Shown piece after piece: positions 1 through 5,593 of a stretch of 7,077 nt of DNA (position 1 is the stretch's first letter; each line of letters starts with the position of its first letter). The notes below the pieces were generated by a model that searched no databases, was not told where the DNA came from, and was given only the letters and a program-made list of their open reading frames with translations. Made by a program: the position numbers and the translations under genes. Source of the DNA: Actinomycetota bacterium (GTDB taxonomy: Bacteria; Actinomycetota; Acidimicrobiia; Spongiisociales; UBA11373); the NCBI GenBank assembly GCA_030688105.1, contig JAUYIV010000007.1, positions 1-7,077 of the forward strand. The letters run 5' to 3'.

Positions 1-80
1 GACCTCCCCCTCGAAGACGCCCGGATGAGTCGACGCCAACTCAACACCGTTCGACGGTCGGTCTCTTGCCATTCGTAATA

Positions 81-98
81 CTGTATTTGCTGTATTTG
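81..98. repeat. 9-bp tandem duplication in AT-rich leader
   Basis: CTGTATTTG occurs twice in tandem (81-89 and 90-98) inside the only AT-rich patch of the left edge. The patch could hold a promoter: TACTGT at 79-84 fits the loose actinobacterial -10 pattern TANNNT. I see no convincing -35 at the right distance. Before it, frame 1 is open from base 1 to a TAA at 76-78. That may be the tail of an upstream gene, but its 25 residues match nothing I recognise. Confidence 0.5.
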
Positions 99-99
99 C

Positions 100-750
100 G
101 TGCCGTCACGGTTCCCGTTCGCGCTAACGGCTGGCGCGTCCGCGTTCGACGTTCCCCTTTATCCCGGCAAAGCGGCGGGCAGCAAAGCGGCATTGGGACA
201 AAGGAGAACCCTGAACGCGCGTAGGCACCGGTGGCGCGAACAGCCAGTATATTCCGGGAAATCCAGTCGGGAGGCTGCTCCCCTCGCCGCCGCCGTCGGC
301 GGACCGATCCTGCTCACCCCCACCGACACCCTCCCCCAGGCTGTCGTCGACGAGATCACCCGCCTCGACCCCACCTTCATCTACATCGTCGGCGGCCCCG
401 CTGCCGTCTCCAACGACGTCCGAGCTCAACTCAACACCTTCGCCCCCACCGGCCACCTCTACGGTCCCAACCGCTACGCCACGGCGGTGGCGATCAGCGG
501 GGCGGTGTTTCCCGACGGCGCCGGGGTGGTCTATGTGGCGGTGGGCACCAACTTCCCCGACGCCCTGGCCGGGGCCGCCCAGGCGGCGGCGTGGGGATCC
601 CCGATCCTGCTCACCCCCACCGACGCCCTCCCCCAGAACGTCATCGACGAGATCATCCGCCTCGACCCCTACGCCATCATCATCCTCGGCGGAGACGCTG
701 TGATCTCACCCAACATCGAAACCCAACTCGAGGCCCTGCTCGGGATCTGA
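100..750 (+). CDS. CWB2 (cell wall-binding repeat 2) protein fragment, probably 5'-truncated remnant
   Basis: From about residue 59 (base 274) the 216-residue frame reads as CWB2 repeats, which in the known family anchor surface proteins to the Gram-positive wall. The first unit starts in mid-repeat (APLAAAVGGPILLTPTD) and runs through the VGGPAAVS segment. A second unit starts near RYATAVAIS (residues 125-133), has NFPDALAG at 151-158 and ILGGDAVIS at 195-203, and ends at a normal stop. The units repeat at 297 bp: 304-372 and 601-669 match at 63 of 69 bases. CWB2 proteins usually have about three units and a signal peptide. Residues 1-58 show no signal peptide, no CWB2 similarity and an Arg-rich, non-secretory character, and the GTG at 100 has no good ribosome binding site. 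I infer a gene that lost its 5' part. A short functional protein is possible but less likely. The C-terminal identification is firm; whether it is expressed is unknown. Confidence 0.6.
   Translation: MPSRFPFALTAGASAFDVPLYPGKAAGSKAALGQRRTLNARRHRWREQPVYSGKSSREAAPLAAAVGGPILLTPTDTLPQAVVDEITRLDPTFIYIVGGPAAVSNDVRAQLNTFAPTGHLYGPNRYATAVAISGAVFPDGAGVVYVAVGTNFPDALAGAAQAAAWGSPILLTPTDALPQNVIDEIIRLDPYAIIILGGDAVISPNIETQLEALLGI
138..179. repeat. 42-bp direct repeat, copy A
   Basis: This copy matches 828-869 at 38 of 42 positions, with differences at 141, 148, 150 and 170. The run 151-169 is identical in both copies. The copies are exactly 690 bp apart in the same orientation and bracket the CWB2 remnant. 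Sequence after copy A can fold back: CGCGTTC at 141-147 pairs with GAACGCG at 213-219, and GTTCCCC at 151-157 pairs with GGAGAAC at 203-209 with one mismatch. I do not recognise the element as a known riboswitch, attachment site or transposon end. Confidence 0.75.
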
Positions 751-827
751 ACCCAGACCGCCACACCGGCCGGATTGTGTCGCGGTGAGCTGCGCACATT
801 GCGAGTGGCCAGGTCATTGCGCGAGGT

Positions 828-869
828 GTCGGCGTTCAAAGTTCCCCTTTATCCCGGCAGAGCGGCGGG
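828..869. repeat. 42-bp direct repeat, copy B
   Basis: Second copy of the element at 138-179, lying in the 200-bp gap (751-950) between the CWB2 remnant and nfnA. It can also fold, but with different partners: GTCGGC at 828-833 pairs with GCCGAC at 890-895, and CCCGGC at 853-858 pairs with GCCGGG at 880-885. The rest of the gap holds no gene. A possible -10 for nfnA, TACGGT at 929-934, has no clear -35. Confidence 0.75.
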
Positions 870-940
870 GGGTTGGACAGCCGGGCTCAGCCGACGAAAG
901 GCCCTAGCCGCTCCGTCGAGCCCCTGCTTACGGTGTGCCC

Positions 941-945
941 GAGGT
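941..945 (+). promoter_or_regulatory. ribosome binding site fixing the GTG start of nfnA
   Basis: GAGGT lies five bases before the GTG at 951. It supports this non-ATG start, which also gives the expected N-terminal length for the family. Confidence 0.6.
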
Positions 946-950
946 AATCA

Positions 951-1781
951 GTGTTCTCCGTACTCGATACCCGACCCGTCGCCCCTGGCGTGACCAGGCT
1001 CGAGATCGCCGCCCCCCGGGTGGCTCGATTTTGGAAACCCGGCCAGTTTGTCATCGTCCGCGTCGACGGCGAGGGCGAGCGCATCCCCCTCACCGTCGTC
1101 GACGCCGACCCGGCGGCGGGTCACATCACCCTGATCGTGCAGGCCGTGGGTTACACCACGCGCCGCCTGTCCCAAGTCCCCACCGGGGGCGAGATCGCCG
1201 ACGTGGTAGGACCGCTGGGCCGTCCCTCTGAGATCGAGGCATTCGGCCACGTGGCCGTCGTCGGGGGCGGCGTCGGCACGGCGGTGGCATTCCCCACGGC
1301 GCGGGCGCTGCAGGGCGCCGGCAATCGGGTGACCGTCATCGTCGGGGCGCGGACCGCAGCCCATGTGATCCTCGCCGACGAGATCCGGGACGCCGGGTGC
1401 GACCTGATCGTCGCCACCGAGGACGGGTCGGCCGGGGTCAAGGGGCTCGTCACCGGGCCACTCGAGGAGCTCATCGAAGCCGACATCGTCGACCGGGTCA
1501 TCGCCGCTGGACCGATCCCGATGATGCGGGCGGTCGCCGAGACGACCCGGTCGGGCGCGATCCCCACCATGGTCAGCCTGAACCCGATCATGGTCGACGG
1601 CACCGGCATGTGTGGCGGGTGCCGGGTGCGGGTGGGCGGGGAGATGAAGTTCGCCTGTGTCGACGGGCCCGACTTCGACGCCCACCTGGTCGACTTCGAC
1701 GGGCTGGCCCGCCGCAACCGCACCTATCTGGAGTTCGAACGGGCCGCCCTCGAGGCCGACATGCCGATGGCGGCGCGATGA
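951..1781 (+). CDS. nfnA: NfnA-like subunit: FAD/NAD-binding, [2Fe-2S] oxidoreductase
   Basis: The 276-residue protein has the ferredoxin-reductase fold of NfnA, SudB and PyrK. A FAD-binding barrel occupies about residues 1-95 (RIPLT at 44-48, GPLG at 87-90). An NAD-binding domain follows (VVGGGVGTA at 103-111). The C-terminal cluster site is DGTGMCGGC (216-224) with a further Cys at 236. The Asp plus three Cys (D216, C221, C224, C236) match the unusual [2Fe-2S] ligation described for NfnA, which argues against PyrK with its four-Cys site. In the known complex this subunit binds NADH and FAD and passes electrons to NfnB, coupling reduced ferredoxin and NADH oxidation to NADP+ reduction. It is cytosolic. 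The stop overlaps the start of the next gene by four bases, so translation is probably coupled. The related sulfide dehydrogenase (SudAB) cannot be excluded from sequence alone. Confidence 0.85.
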   Translation: MFSVLDTRPVAPGVTRLEIAAPRVARFWKPGQFVIVRVDGEGERIPLTVVDADPAAGHITLIVQAVGYTTRRLSQVPTGGEIADVVGPLGRPSEIEAFGHVAVVGGGVGTAVAFPTARALQGAGNRVTVIVGARTAAHVILADEIRDAGCDLIVATEDGSAGVKGLVTGPLEELIEADIVDRVIAAGPIPMMRAVAETTRSGAIPTMVSLNPIMVDGTGMCGGCRVRVGGEMKFACVDGPDFDAHLVDFDGLARRNRTYLEFERAALEADMPMAAR

Positions 1782-3205
1782 AGGAGCTGAGCACCCGGGA
1801 GCGGATGCAGATCCCCCGCCAGGCGATGCCGGTGCGGGATCCGGCGGAGCGCCGCCGAGACTTCGAGGAGGTCGCCCTCGGGCTCACCCCGGAGCTCGCC
1901 GAACGCGAGGCGATGCGGTGCATCTTGTGCAAGAGACCACCGTGCATCGAGGGCTGCCCGGTGCGGGTGCGAATCGACCAGTTCATCCCCCTGGTGGCGT
2001 CGGGGGACCTTGCCGGCGCCGCCCGGATGCTCGCCGAGGACAACGCCCTCCCCGCGGTGTGCGGCCGGGTGTGCCCGCAGGAGACCCAGTGCGAGGAGCT
2101 GTGCGTCCTCGGGCGCAAGGGCCTGCCGGTGGCGATCGGCGCCCTGGAGCGGTACGTGGCCGATTGGGCTCGGGAGCACGGTGCGGGCCGGCAGGCGCCG
2201 ACGGCGCCCACCGGGCACCGCATCGCCGTCGTCGGAGCCGGCCCTGCCGGCCTCACCTGTGCCTCCGATCTGGCCCGACTCGGCCACGAGGTGACGATCT
2301 TCGAGGCGCTCCACGAACCGGGAGGCGTCCTCGCCTACGGCATCCCTCGCTTCCGCCTTCCCCGCGACATCGTCGGTGCGGAGATCCGGGCGCTCACCGA
2401 CCTCGGGGTCGAGATCGTCACCGACGCCGTGATTGGAATGGCGGAGAGCATCGACGACCTCCTCGCCGGCGGATACGACGCGGTCTTCGTGGGAGTCGGG
2501 GCCGGCCTGCCTCGATTCCTCGACGTGCCCGGAGAGGATCTCGTCGGCGTCTACAGCGCCAACGAGTTCCTCACGCGGGTCAACCTGATGAAGGCCCACC
2601 AGGCCGGGGCGGCCACCCCGGTCATCGACCTCGACGGTGCCCGGGTGGCCGTGTTCGGCGGAGGCAACACCGCGGTCGACGCGGCACGCACCGCGGTCCG
2701 CCTCGGTGCCGCCGAGGTGGCGATGCTCTACCGGCGTACCCGAGCCGAGATGCCGGCGCGCGCTGAGGAGGTCGAGCACGCCCTCGAGGAAGGGGTCCTG
2801 CTCACAGAGCAGGTCGCCCCGGTCGAGCTGACCGGGACGGACGGCCGCCTCGAGGGGGTGCGGCTCCTCCGAATGGAGCAGGGCGAACCGGACGAGTCGG
2901 GCCGGCGCCGTCCTGTGGAGATCCCGGGCAGCGAGTTCGACCTCCCGATCGACCTGGCGGTGGTCGCCATCGGCAACGCTCCCAATCCGATCCTCCGCCG
3001 GACCACCGCCGACCTGGAGCACACCAAGTGGGGAACCCTCGTCGCCGACCCCGACACCGGTGAGACGCGCAAGCCCGGCGTGTGGGCCGGAGGCGACATC
3101 GTGACCGGAGGCGCCACCGTGATCCTGGCGATGGGCGCCGGGAGGCGAGCGGCCCAGGCGATCCATCGTCACCTCACCGCGAAGAATGACCTAGAGGCCG
3201 GATAG
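1778..3205 (+). CDS. nfnB: NfnB-like subunit: NADPH-dependent, GltD-type Fe-S flavoprotein
   Basis: The 475-residue protein matches the length and domain order of NfnB and the small subunit of glutamate synthase. An N-terminal Fe-S domain has Cys 48, 51, 56, 60 and Cys 95, 99, 105, 109, enough for two [4Fe-4S] clusters. One NfnB cluster is known to take a Glu ligand; E102 and E106 are near. Next come a FAD-binding motif (VVGAGPAGLT, 151-160), an NADPH-binding motif (FGGGNTAVDAARTA at 293-306, then YRRTRAEMPAR at 318-328), and the C-terminal flavin motif WAGGDIVTGG (436-445). In Nfn this subunit carries the bifurcating FAD and the NADP(H) site. The ATG lies within ATGA shared with the nfnA stop, and no strong ribosome binding site precedes it, consistent with coupling. 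No large glutamate synthase subunit is adjacent, so Nfn (or Sud) fits better than GltD. Confidence 0.85.
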   Translation: MKELSTRERMQIPRQAMPVRDPAERRRDFEEVALGLTPELAEREAMRCILCKRPPCIEGCPVRVRIDQFIPLVASGDLAGAARMLAEDNALPAVCGRVCPQETQCEELCVLGRKGLPVAIGALERYVADWAREHGAGRQAPTAPTGHRIAVVGAGPAGLTCASDLARLGHEVTIFEALHEPGGVLAYGIPRFRLPRDIVGAEIRALTDLGVEIVTDAVIGMAESIDDLLAGGYDAVFVGVGAGLPRFLDVPGEDLVGVYSANEFLTRVNLMKAHQAGAATPVIDLDGARVAVFGGGNTAVDAARTAVRLGAAEVAMLYRRTRAEMPARAEEVEHALEEGVLLTEQVAPVELTGTDGRLEGVRLLRMEQGEPDESGRRRPVEIPGSEFDLPIDLAVVAIGNAPNPILRRTTADLEHTKWGTLVADPDTGETRKPGVWAGGDIVTGGATVILAMGAGRRAAQAIHRHLTAKNDLEAG

Positions 3206-3236
3206 CCGCGCCGGTGCCCGAAATTCGGATGGTGAC

Positions 3237-3260
3237 CGGTCGAATGTGCCGGGTCGACCG
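3237..3260 (+). terminator. weak hairpin after nfnB
   Basis: CGGTCGA at 3237-3243 pairs perfectly with TCGACCG at 3254-3260 around a 10-nt loop. There is no T-run after it, so it may only attenuate transcription between nfnB and the small membrane-protein gene. The rest of the 132-bp gap shows no clear promoter. Confidence 0.25.
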
Positions 3261-3337
3261 CCCGACTCGGCCCGCCACCCGCCAAGGCCGATTGGTAGCC
3301 TGATTCGAGACGGTTCGACCGAGGAGTGGGAGGCAAT

Positions 3338-3490
3338 ATGAAGTTCGGCAAGTTCTGGTATCTCGCTCTGGGGATCTGGCTCATACTGTTTGGAGCGATC
3401 GCCCTGGACTGGATCTCGTTCGACAACTCGAGCGACATCCTGGGCATCGGCGCGATCATCACCGGCGTGCTGGTGCTGCTCGACAGGTAG
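3338..3490 (+). CDS. small two-helix membrane protein of unknown function
   Basis: This 50-residue gene begins with ATG four bases after GGGAGG (3328-3333), a strong ribosome binding site. Two hydrophobic segments, about residues 7-23 (WYLALGIWLILFGAIAL) and 34-48 (ILGIGAIITGVLVLL), flank a short polar loop (DNSSD, 29-33). The ends are charged (KFGK and DR). This layout resembles a common type of uncharacterised tiny bacterial membrane protein with two helices and a terminal Arg; I know no function for it. It is on the same strand as nfnAB, 132 bp downstream, and ends 16 bases before a strong hairpin, so it is probably the last gene of that transcript or its own short unit. A degenerate copy of its 3' end lies just past the hairpin. 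Confidence 0.75.
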   Translation: MKFGKFWYLALGIWLILFGAIALDWISFDNSSDILGIGAIITGVLVLLDR

Positions 3491-3506
3491 ACCCACGAGG
3501 ACACTG

Positions 3507-3543
3507 CGAGTGAGGGGCCGATCCATGACCGGCCCCTCACTCG
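3507..3543 (+). terminator. strong hairpin after small membrane-protein gene
   Basis: A perfect 14-bp GC-rich stem pairs 3507-3520 with 3530-3543 around a 9-nt loop. Its position just after a stop codon is that of an intrinsic terminator. The 3' tail has only TTCC rather than a T-run, which is common in GC-rich actinobacteria. The stem is symmetrical and could act on either strand. Confidence 0.7.
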
Positions 3544-3555
3544 TTCCGACACGAC

Positions 3556-3606
3556 CTGGGGATCGGGGCGATCATCGCCGGTGTCCTGTTGCTGATGGAC
3601 CGGTAG
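3556..3606 (+). pseudogene. orphaned 3' end of a second small membrane-protein gene
   Basis: These 17 codons, including the stop, match the last 17 codons of the 50-residue gene (3440-3490) at 42 of 51 bases. The peptide LGIGAIIAGVLLLMDR matches LGIGAIITGVLVLLDR at 13 of 16 residues. Five of the eight changed codons are synonymous, so the copy was probably under protein-level selection before it lost its front. The frame is closed upstream by TGA at 3526-3528, with no ATG or GTG between, and the strong hairpin replaces the N-terminal part. It is most likely a remnant of a tandem paralogue. Confidence 0.65.
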
Positions 3607-3727
3607 GTGGGCAGGACTCCGGCCCCGACCGCCCTCGCTCATGCTTCGTCGACCAGCGTCCACGACCCGTCGAATGGGCCCTCTACTTCAGCCGGCTCGC
3701 CGAACTCGCCGGGCACGTGAGACAGAC

Positions 3728-3750
3728 CCTTCGACCTCAACCGACGAAGG
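3728..3750 (-). terminator. possible weak hairpin at the end of yjbQ
   Basis: CCTTCG (3728-3733) pairs with CGAAGG (3745-3750) across the yjbQ stop codon. The stem is only 6 bp with an 11-nt loop, so this is a weak candidate. The convergent gap 3607-3736 otherwise shows no gene, clear terminator or promoter. Confidence 0.2.
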
Positions 3751-4138
3751 AGAATCGGACCGTCCGCTTGCTGTTGCCGGCGTTGGGGTCGACCAGGACG
3801 ATGGACTGCCAGGTCCCCAGTTGCAGCTCGCCACCAAGGACGGGCACGGTGATCGACGGGGCGATGAACGCCGGAACGACATGATCGGAACCGTGGCCCG
3901 CCGATCCGTGACGGTGCGTCCAGCGATCGTCTCGCGGGAAGAGCGTGTCGAGGTGAGCCAGCAGGTCCCGGTCGCTCCCGGCGCCGGTCTCCATGATCGC
4001 CACCCCCGCGGTGGCGTGAGGCACGAATATCGAGAGCAGCCCGTCGCCGCGCCCCCTCACGAACGACCGGGCCTCGAGGGTGATGTCCACGGTGGCGGGT
4101 CGGCCGCCGGTGGTGACCTGGATGGTCTCCGAGTCCAT
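3737..4138 (-). CDS. yjbQ: YjbQ/UPF0047 family protein (secondary thiamine-phosphate synthase family)
   Basis: The 133-residue protein has the usual YjbQ length and hallmarks: FVPHATAGVAIMET (38-51), a His-rich stretch (H75, H77, H82, H86) before SITVPVLGG (105 region), the diagnostic LGTWQSIVLVD (107-117 region), and a closing RTVRF (125-129). Members form compact homotrimers, and E. coli YjbQ has weak thiamine-phosphate synthase activity, hence the family name; the true substrate is uncertain. The start is fixed by an ATG that shares one base with the TGA of the upstream gene (TGATG), so the pair is translationally coupled and the upstream product may be its functional partner. Compared with typical members the first His motif reads HATAG rather than HTTA. 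It is the last gene of this minus-strand unit. Confidence 0.85.
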   Translation of the reverse strand: MDSETIQVTTGGRPATVDITLEARSFVRGRGDGLLSIFVPHATAGVAIMETGAGSDRDLLAHLDTLFPRDDRWTHRHGSAGHGSDHVVPAFIAPSITVPVLGGELQLGTWQSIVLVDPNAGNSKRTVRFSFVG

Positions 4139-5433
4139 CAGCCCGACATGGACCCCATGTAGTCGCGCACTTCGGGCATCGCCGTCATCTTGGCGTAGAA
4201 GAAGTTGTTCACCAGGTTGAGCAGTCGCGCCCGAGCCTCCTCGGCCAAGTCCGAGTCGACACCACCGTCGCGGACGCCGTCGCGCACCGCCAGCAGCTGG
4301 GCGACGATCTCCTCCTCCTCGACCCCCTCGAGCGCCCTGACCACGTCGATGATCGTACGGTCGACCTGGTCGAGGACGGCCCGCTGGTCGACGGCGGAGC
4401 CCGGCTCGGAGGCCTCCTCGATGGTCCGCACCACCGCATAGACCTGATACAGGGCCGTGGTCGGCTCGTCGAAGATCTCCCGGAGAAATGCCGCCTCCAT
4501 GTAACGGCCGCTCATCCGGAAGACGTTGTACATCCGCTTGGCGGCCTTGCCGACGTTGGGGTGGTCCTTGGCGAGGTACTTCTGGACCTCCTTCTCCAGC
4601 TGGGCGACGTAGTGGTCGAGGGCGTCCGCCGACACGTGCTGGGCCAGCTTGCTGAACAGCGGCACCTCCGCAGCGTTCAGGTAGACCTCCTGAAAGTACG
4701 GATCGAGGTAGCCGTCGAGGGGAGTGATCGACCCATCGGGCGCCTCCCAGGTGATGTCGAGCATGTTCGAGGCGTTCGCCAACTGCTTGCGCACCGGATC
4801 GGCGACCACCCAGTCGAGCTTGCACCAACCCGGCTCGACGGCGACCTCTGCCCATCGGATCGCCACCTCGTCGCCTTCCAGGGTCTCGGCGACGATCTCG
4901 CCCGACTCGACCTCTTCGGCGGACCAGGCGATCGGGCTCCCGGCGCCAAGGGGTGACCCGCCCCGGATCACGTCGACCGGGTACTGGCCGAACTTCGCCT
5001 CGATAAACCGATACGTGTCGCCCTCCAGGGTGTCCATCACCTTCTTGCGCAGCACCTCGGCGGTGCGCCGGCAAGCATCGGCCCGGGTCGCCGCCTTGAC
5101 GTTGACCCGCTCGAAGTAGTCGCAGTCGCCGGGATAGGCCTGGATCTTCGACTGGGCCGCCGACCCCGAGAGGGCGAGGGCGGTCTCGATGTCGTCCTCG
5201 TCGGGGATCTCGACGAGAGCGCCGACCGACCGGAAGAAGGCGAGGTCCGCCGGACTGAAGTCGAGCATCACGATGCGGTGGCCGAACACGCCGGTGCGGT
5301 GATCGAGGGTGATCTCGTCCCCGCCGGCACCCGATTGCATGGCGCCCAACCAGCGCTCGGCCTCGGCGGAATCCAGCTCGAGGCCGACCCGGGTGGCGGA
5401 CTCGACGATGCGGGAGAGGTCGTCTTGAGTCAT
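4138..5433 (-). CDS. uncharacterised protein with predicted Pol-beta-type nucleotidyltransferase domain
   Basis: I do not recognise this 431-residue protein as a named family. Residues 90-105 read G-S, eleven residues, then D-C-D (GS at 90-91, YPGDCDYFERV at 100-110). That fits the GS-x(9-13)-[DE]-h-[DE] signature of DNA-polymerase-beta-like nucleotidyltransferases. D207 in WCKLDWVVAD (203-212) is a candidate third metal-binding carboxylate. Residues 1-80 are acidic and mixed; 255-415 look mostly helical, with a basic patch GKAAKRMYNVFRMSGRY (295-311), as in the helical domain that often follows this fold. There is no signal peptide or membrane segment, so it is probably cytosolic. The ATG at 5433 is preferred because a -10-like TAATCT ends 7 nt upstream; the frame also stays open to an ATG at 5589 inside the inverted repeats. 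The gene is coupled to yjbQ. The nucleotidyltransferase call is inference from one motif set; the substrate is unknown. Confidence 0.7.
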   Translation of the reverse strand: MTQDDLSRIVESATRVGLELDSAEAERWLGAMQSGAGGDEITLDHRTGVFGHRIVMLDFSPADLAFFRSVGALVEIPDEDDIETALALSGSAAQSKIQAYPGDCDYFERVNVKAATRADACRRTAEVLRKKVMDTLEGDTYRFIEAKFGQYPVDVIRGGSPLGAGSPIAWSAEEVESGEIVAETLEGDEVAIRWAEVAVEPGWCKLDWVVADPVRKQLANASNMLDITWEAPDGSITPLDGYLDPYFQEVYLNAAEVPLFSKLAQHVSADALDHYVAQLEKEVQKYLAKDHPNVGKAAKRMYNVFRMSGRYMEAAFLREIFDEPTTALYQVYAVVRTIEEASEPGSAVDQRAVLDQVDRTIIDVVRALEGVEEEEIVAQLLAVRDGVRDGGVDSDLAEEARARLLNLVNNFFYAKMTAMPEVRDYMGSMSG

Positions 5434-5440
5434 GCGGTGG

Positions 5441-5446
5441 AGATTA
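5441..5446 (-). promoter_or_regulatory. -10 box for a probably leaderless transcript
   Basis: Read on the minus strand, TAATCT is followed by 7 nt (CCACCGC) and then ATG at 5433-5431. This places the expected transcription start at or next to the A of the start codon. No Shine-Dalgarno sequence is present (CTCCACC is the wrong sense). Both fit a leaderless mRNA, common in actinobacteria. No clear -35 is visible. Confidence 0.5.
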
Positions 5447-5457
5447 CGCGCTGCCGG

Positions 5458-5556
5458 AGTCTCCAGCACCAGCCCCAGCTCCAGCCAGAGGAGGTTCCAC
5501 GCGTGCTCCAGTCTCAGGACGTGCTCTGGCTGGTGCTGGAGCCGGGGCTGGAGGCT
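5458..5556. repeat. 33-bp imperfect inverted repeat with hexamer periodicity
   Basis: Arms 5458-5490 and 5524-5556 are inverted copies matching at 28 of 33 positions, separated by 33 nt. Each arm is itself built of degenerate 6-bp units (CCAGCN on the left, GGNGCY on the right). The right arm abuts the 17-bp perfect hairpin at 5557-5593, so the two structures stack without a gap. On the minus strand they follow prs and precede the promoter of the nucleotidyltransferase-like gene. A role in termination, mRNA 3'-end protection or protein binding is possible; none can be chosen from sequence. Confidence 0.75.
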
Positions 5557-5593
5557 GAGAATGTCTGATCGCCGCAGGCGATCAGACATTCTC
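5557..5593 (-). terminator. 17-bp perfect hairpin overlapping the prs stop codon
   Basis: Arm 5557-5573 (GAGAATGTCTGATCGCC) pairs perfectly with 5577-5593 around a 3-nt loop. On the minus strand the prs stop codon (5584-5582) lies inside the first arm. Stem strength suggests termination or 3'-end stabilisation of the glmU-prs mRNA. There is no T-run after it, and the overlap with the stop means translating ribosomes would disturb the fold. Confidence 0.65.

Noticed and set aside
1..78. Possible C-terminal end of an upstream plus-strand gene
   Set aside because: Only 25 codons are visible, with no recognisable motif; an open frame this short is expected by chance in GC-rich DNA.
248..271. Possible third, degenerate copy of the 42-bp repeat
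   Set aside because: It shares only scattered bases and needs gaps; the encoded PVYSGK versus PLYPGK resemblance could be chance.
775..993. Open frame encoding a peptide similar to part of the CWB2 frame
   Set aside because: The similarity comes only from the 42-bp DNA repeat; the frame overlaps the nfnA start and has no domain or ribosome binding site.
951..1781. PyrK, the dihydroorotate dehydrogenase electron-transfer subunit
   Set aside because: The cluster site has Asp plus three Cys, not four Cys, and the coupled neighbour is NfnB-like, not PyrD.
1724..3172. Long minus-strand open frame opposite nfnB
   Set aside because: It is a GC-rich shadow of nfnB with no recognisable motif, while nfnB has full family signatures.
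4139..5074. Upstream extension of the yjbQ frame into the preceding gene
   Set aside because: The extra part is an Arg/Gly-rich shadow of the nucleotidyltransferase-like gene; the TGATG-coupled ATG gives the normal YjbQ length.
5458..5593. CRISPR array or insertion-sequence ends
   Set aside because: The repeats are inverted and 6-bp periodic, without regularly spaced unique spacers and without a transposase.
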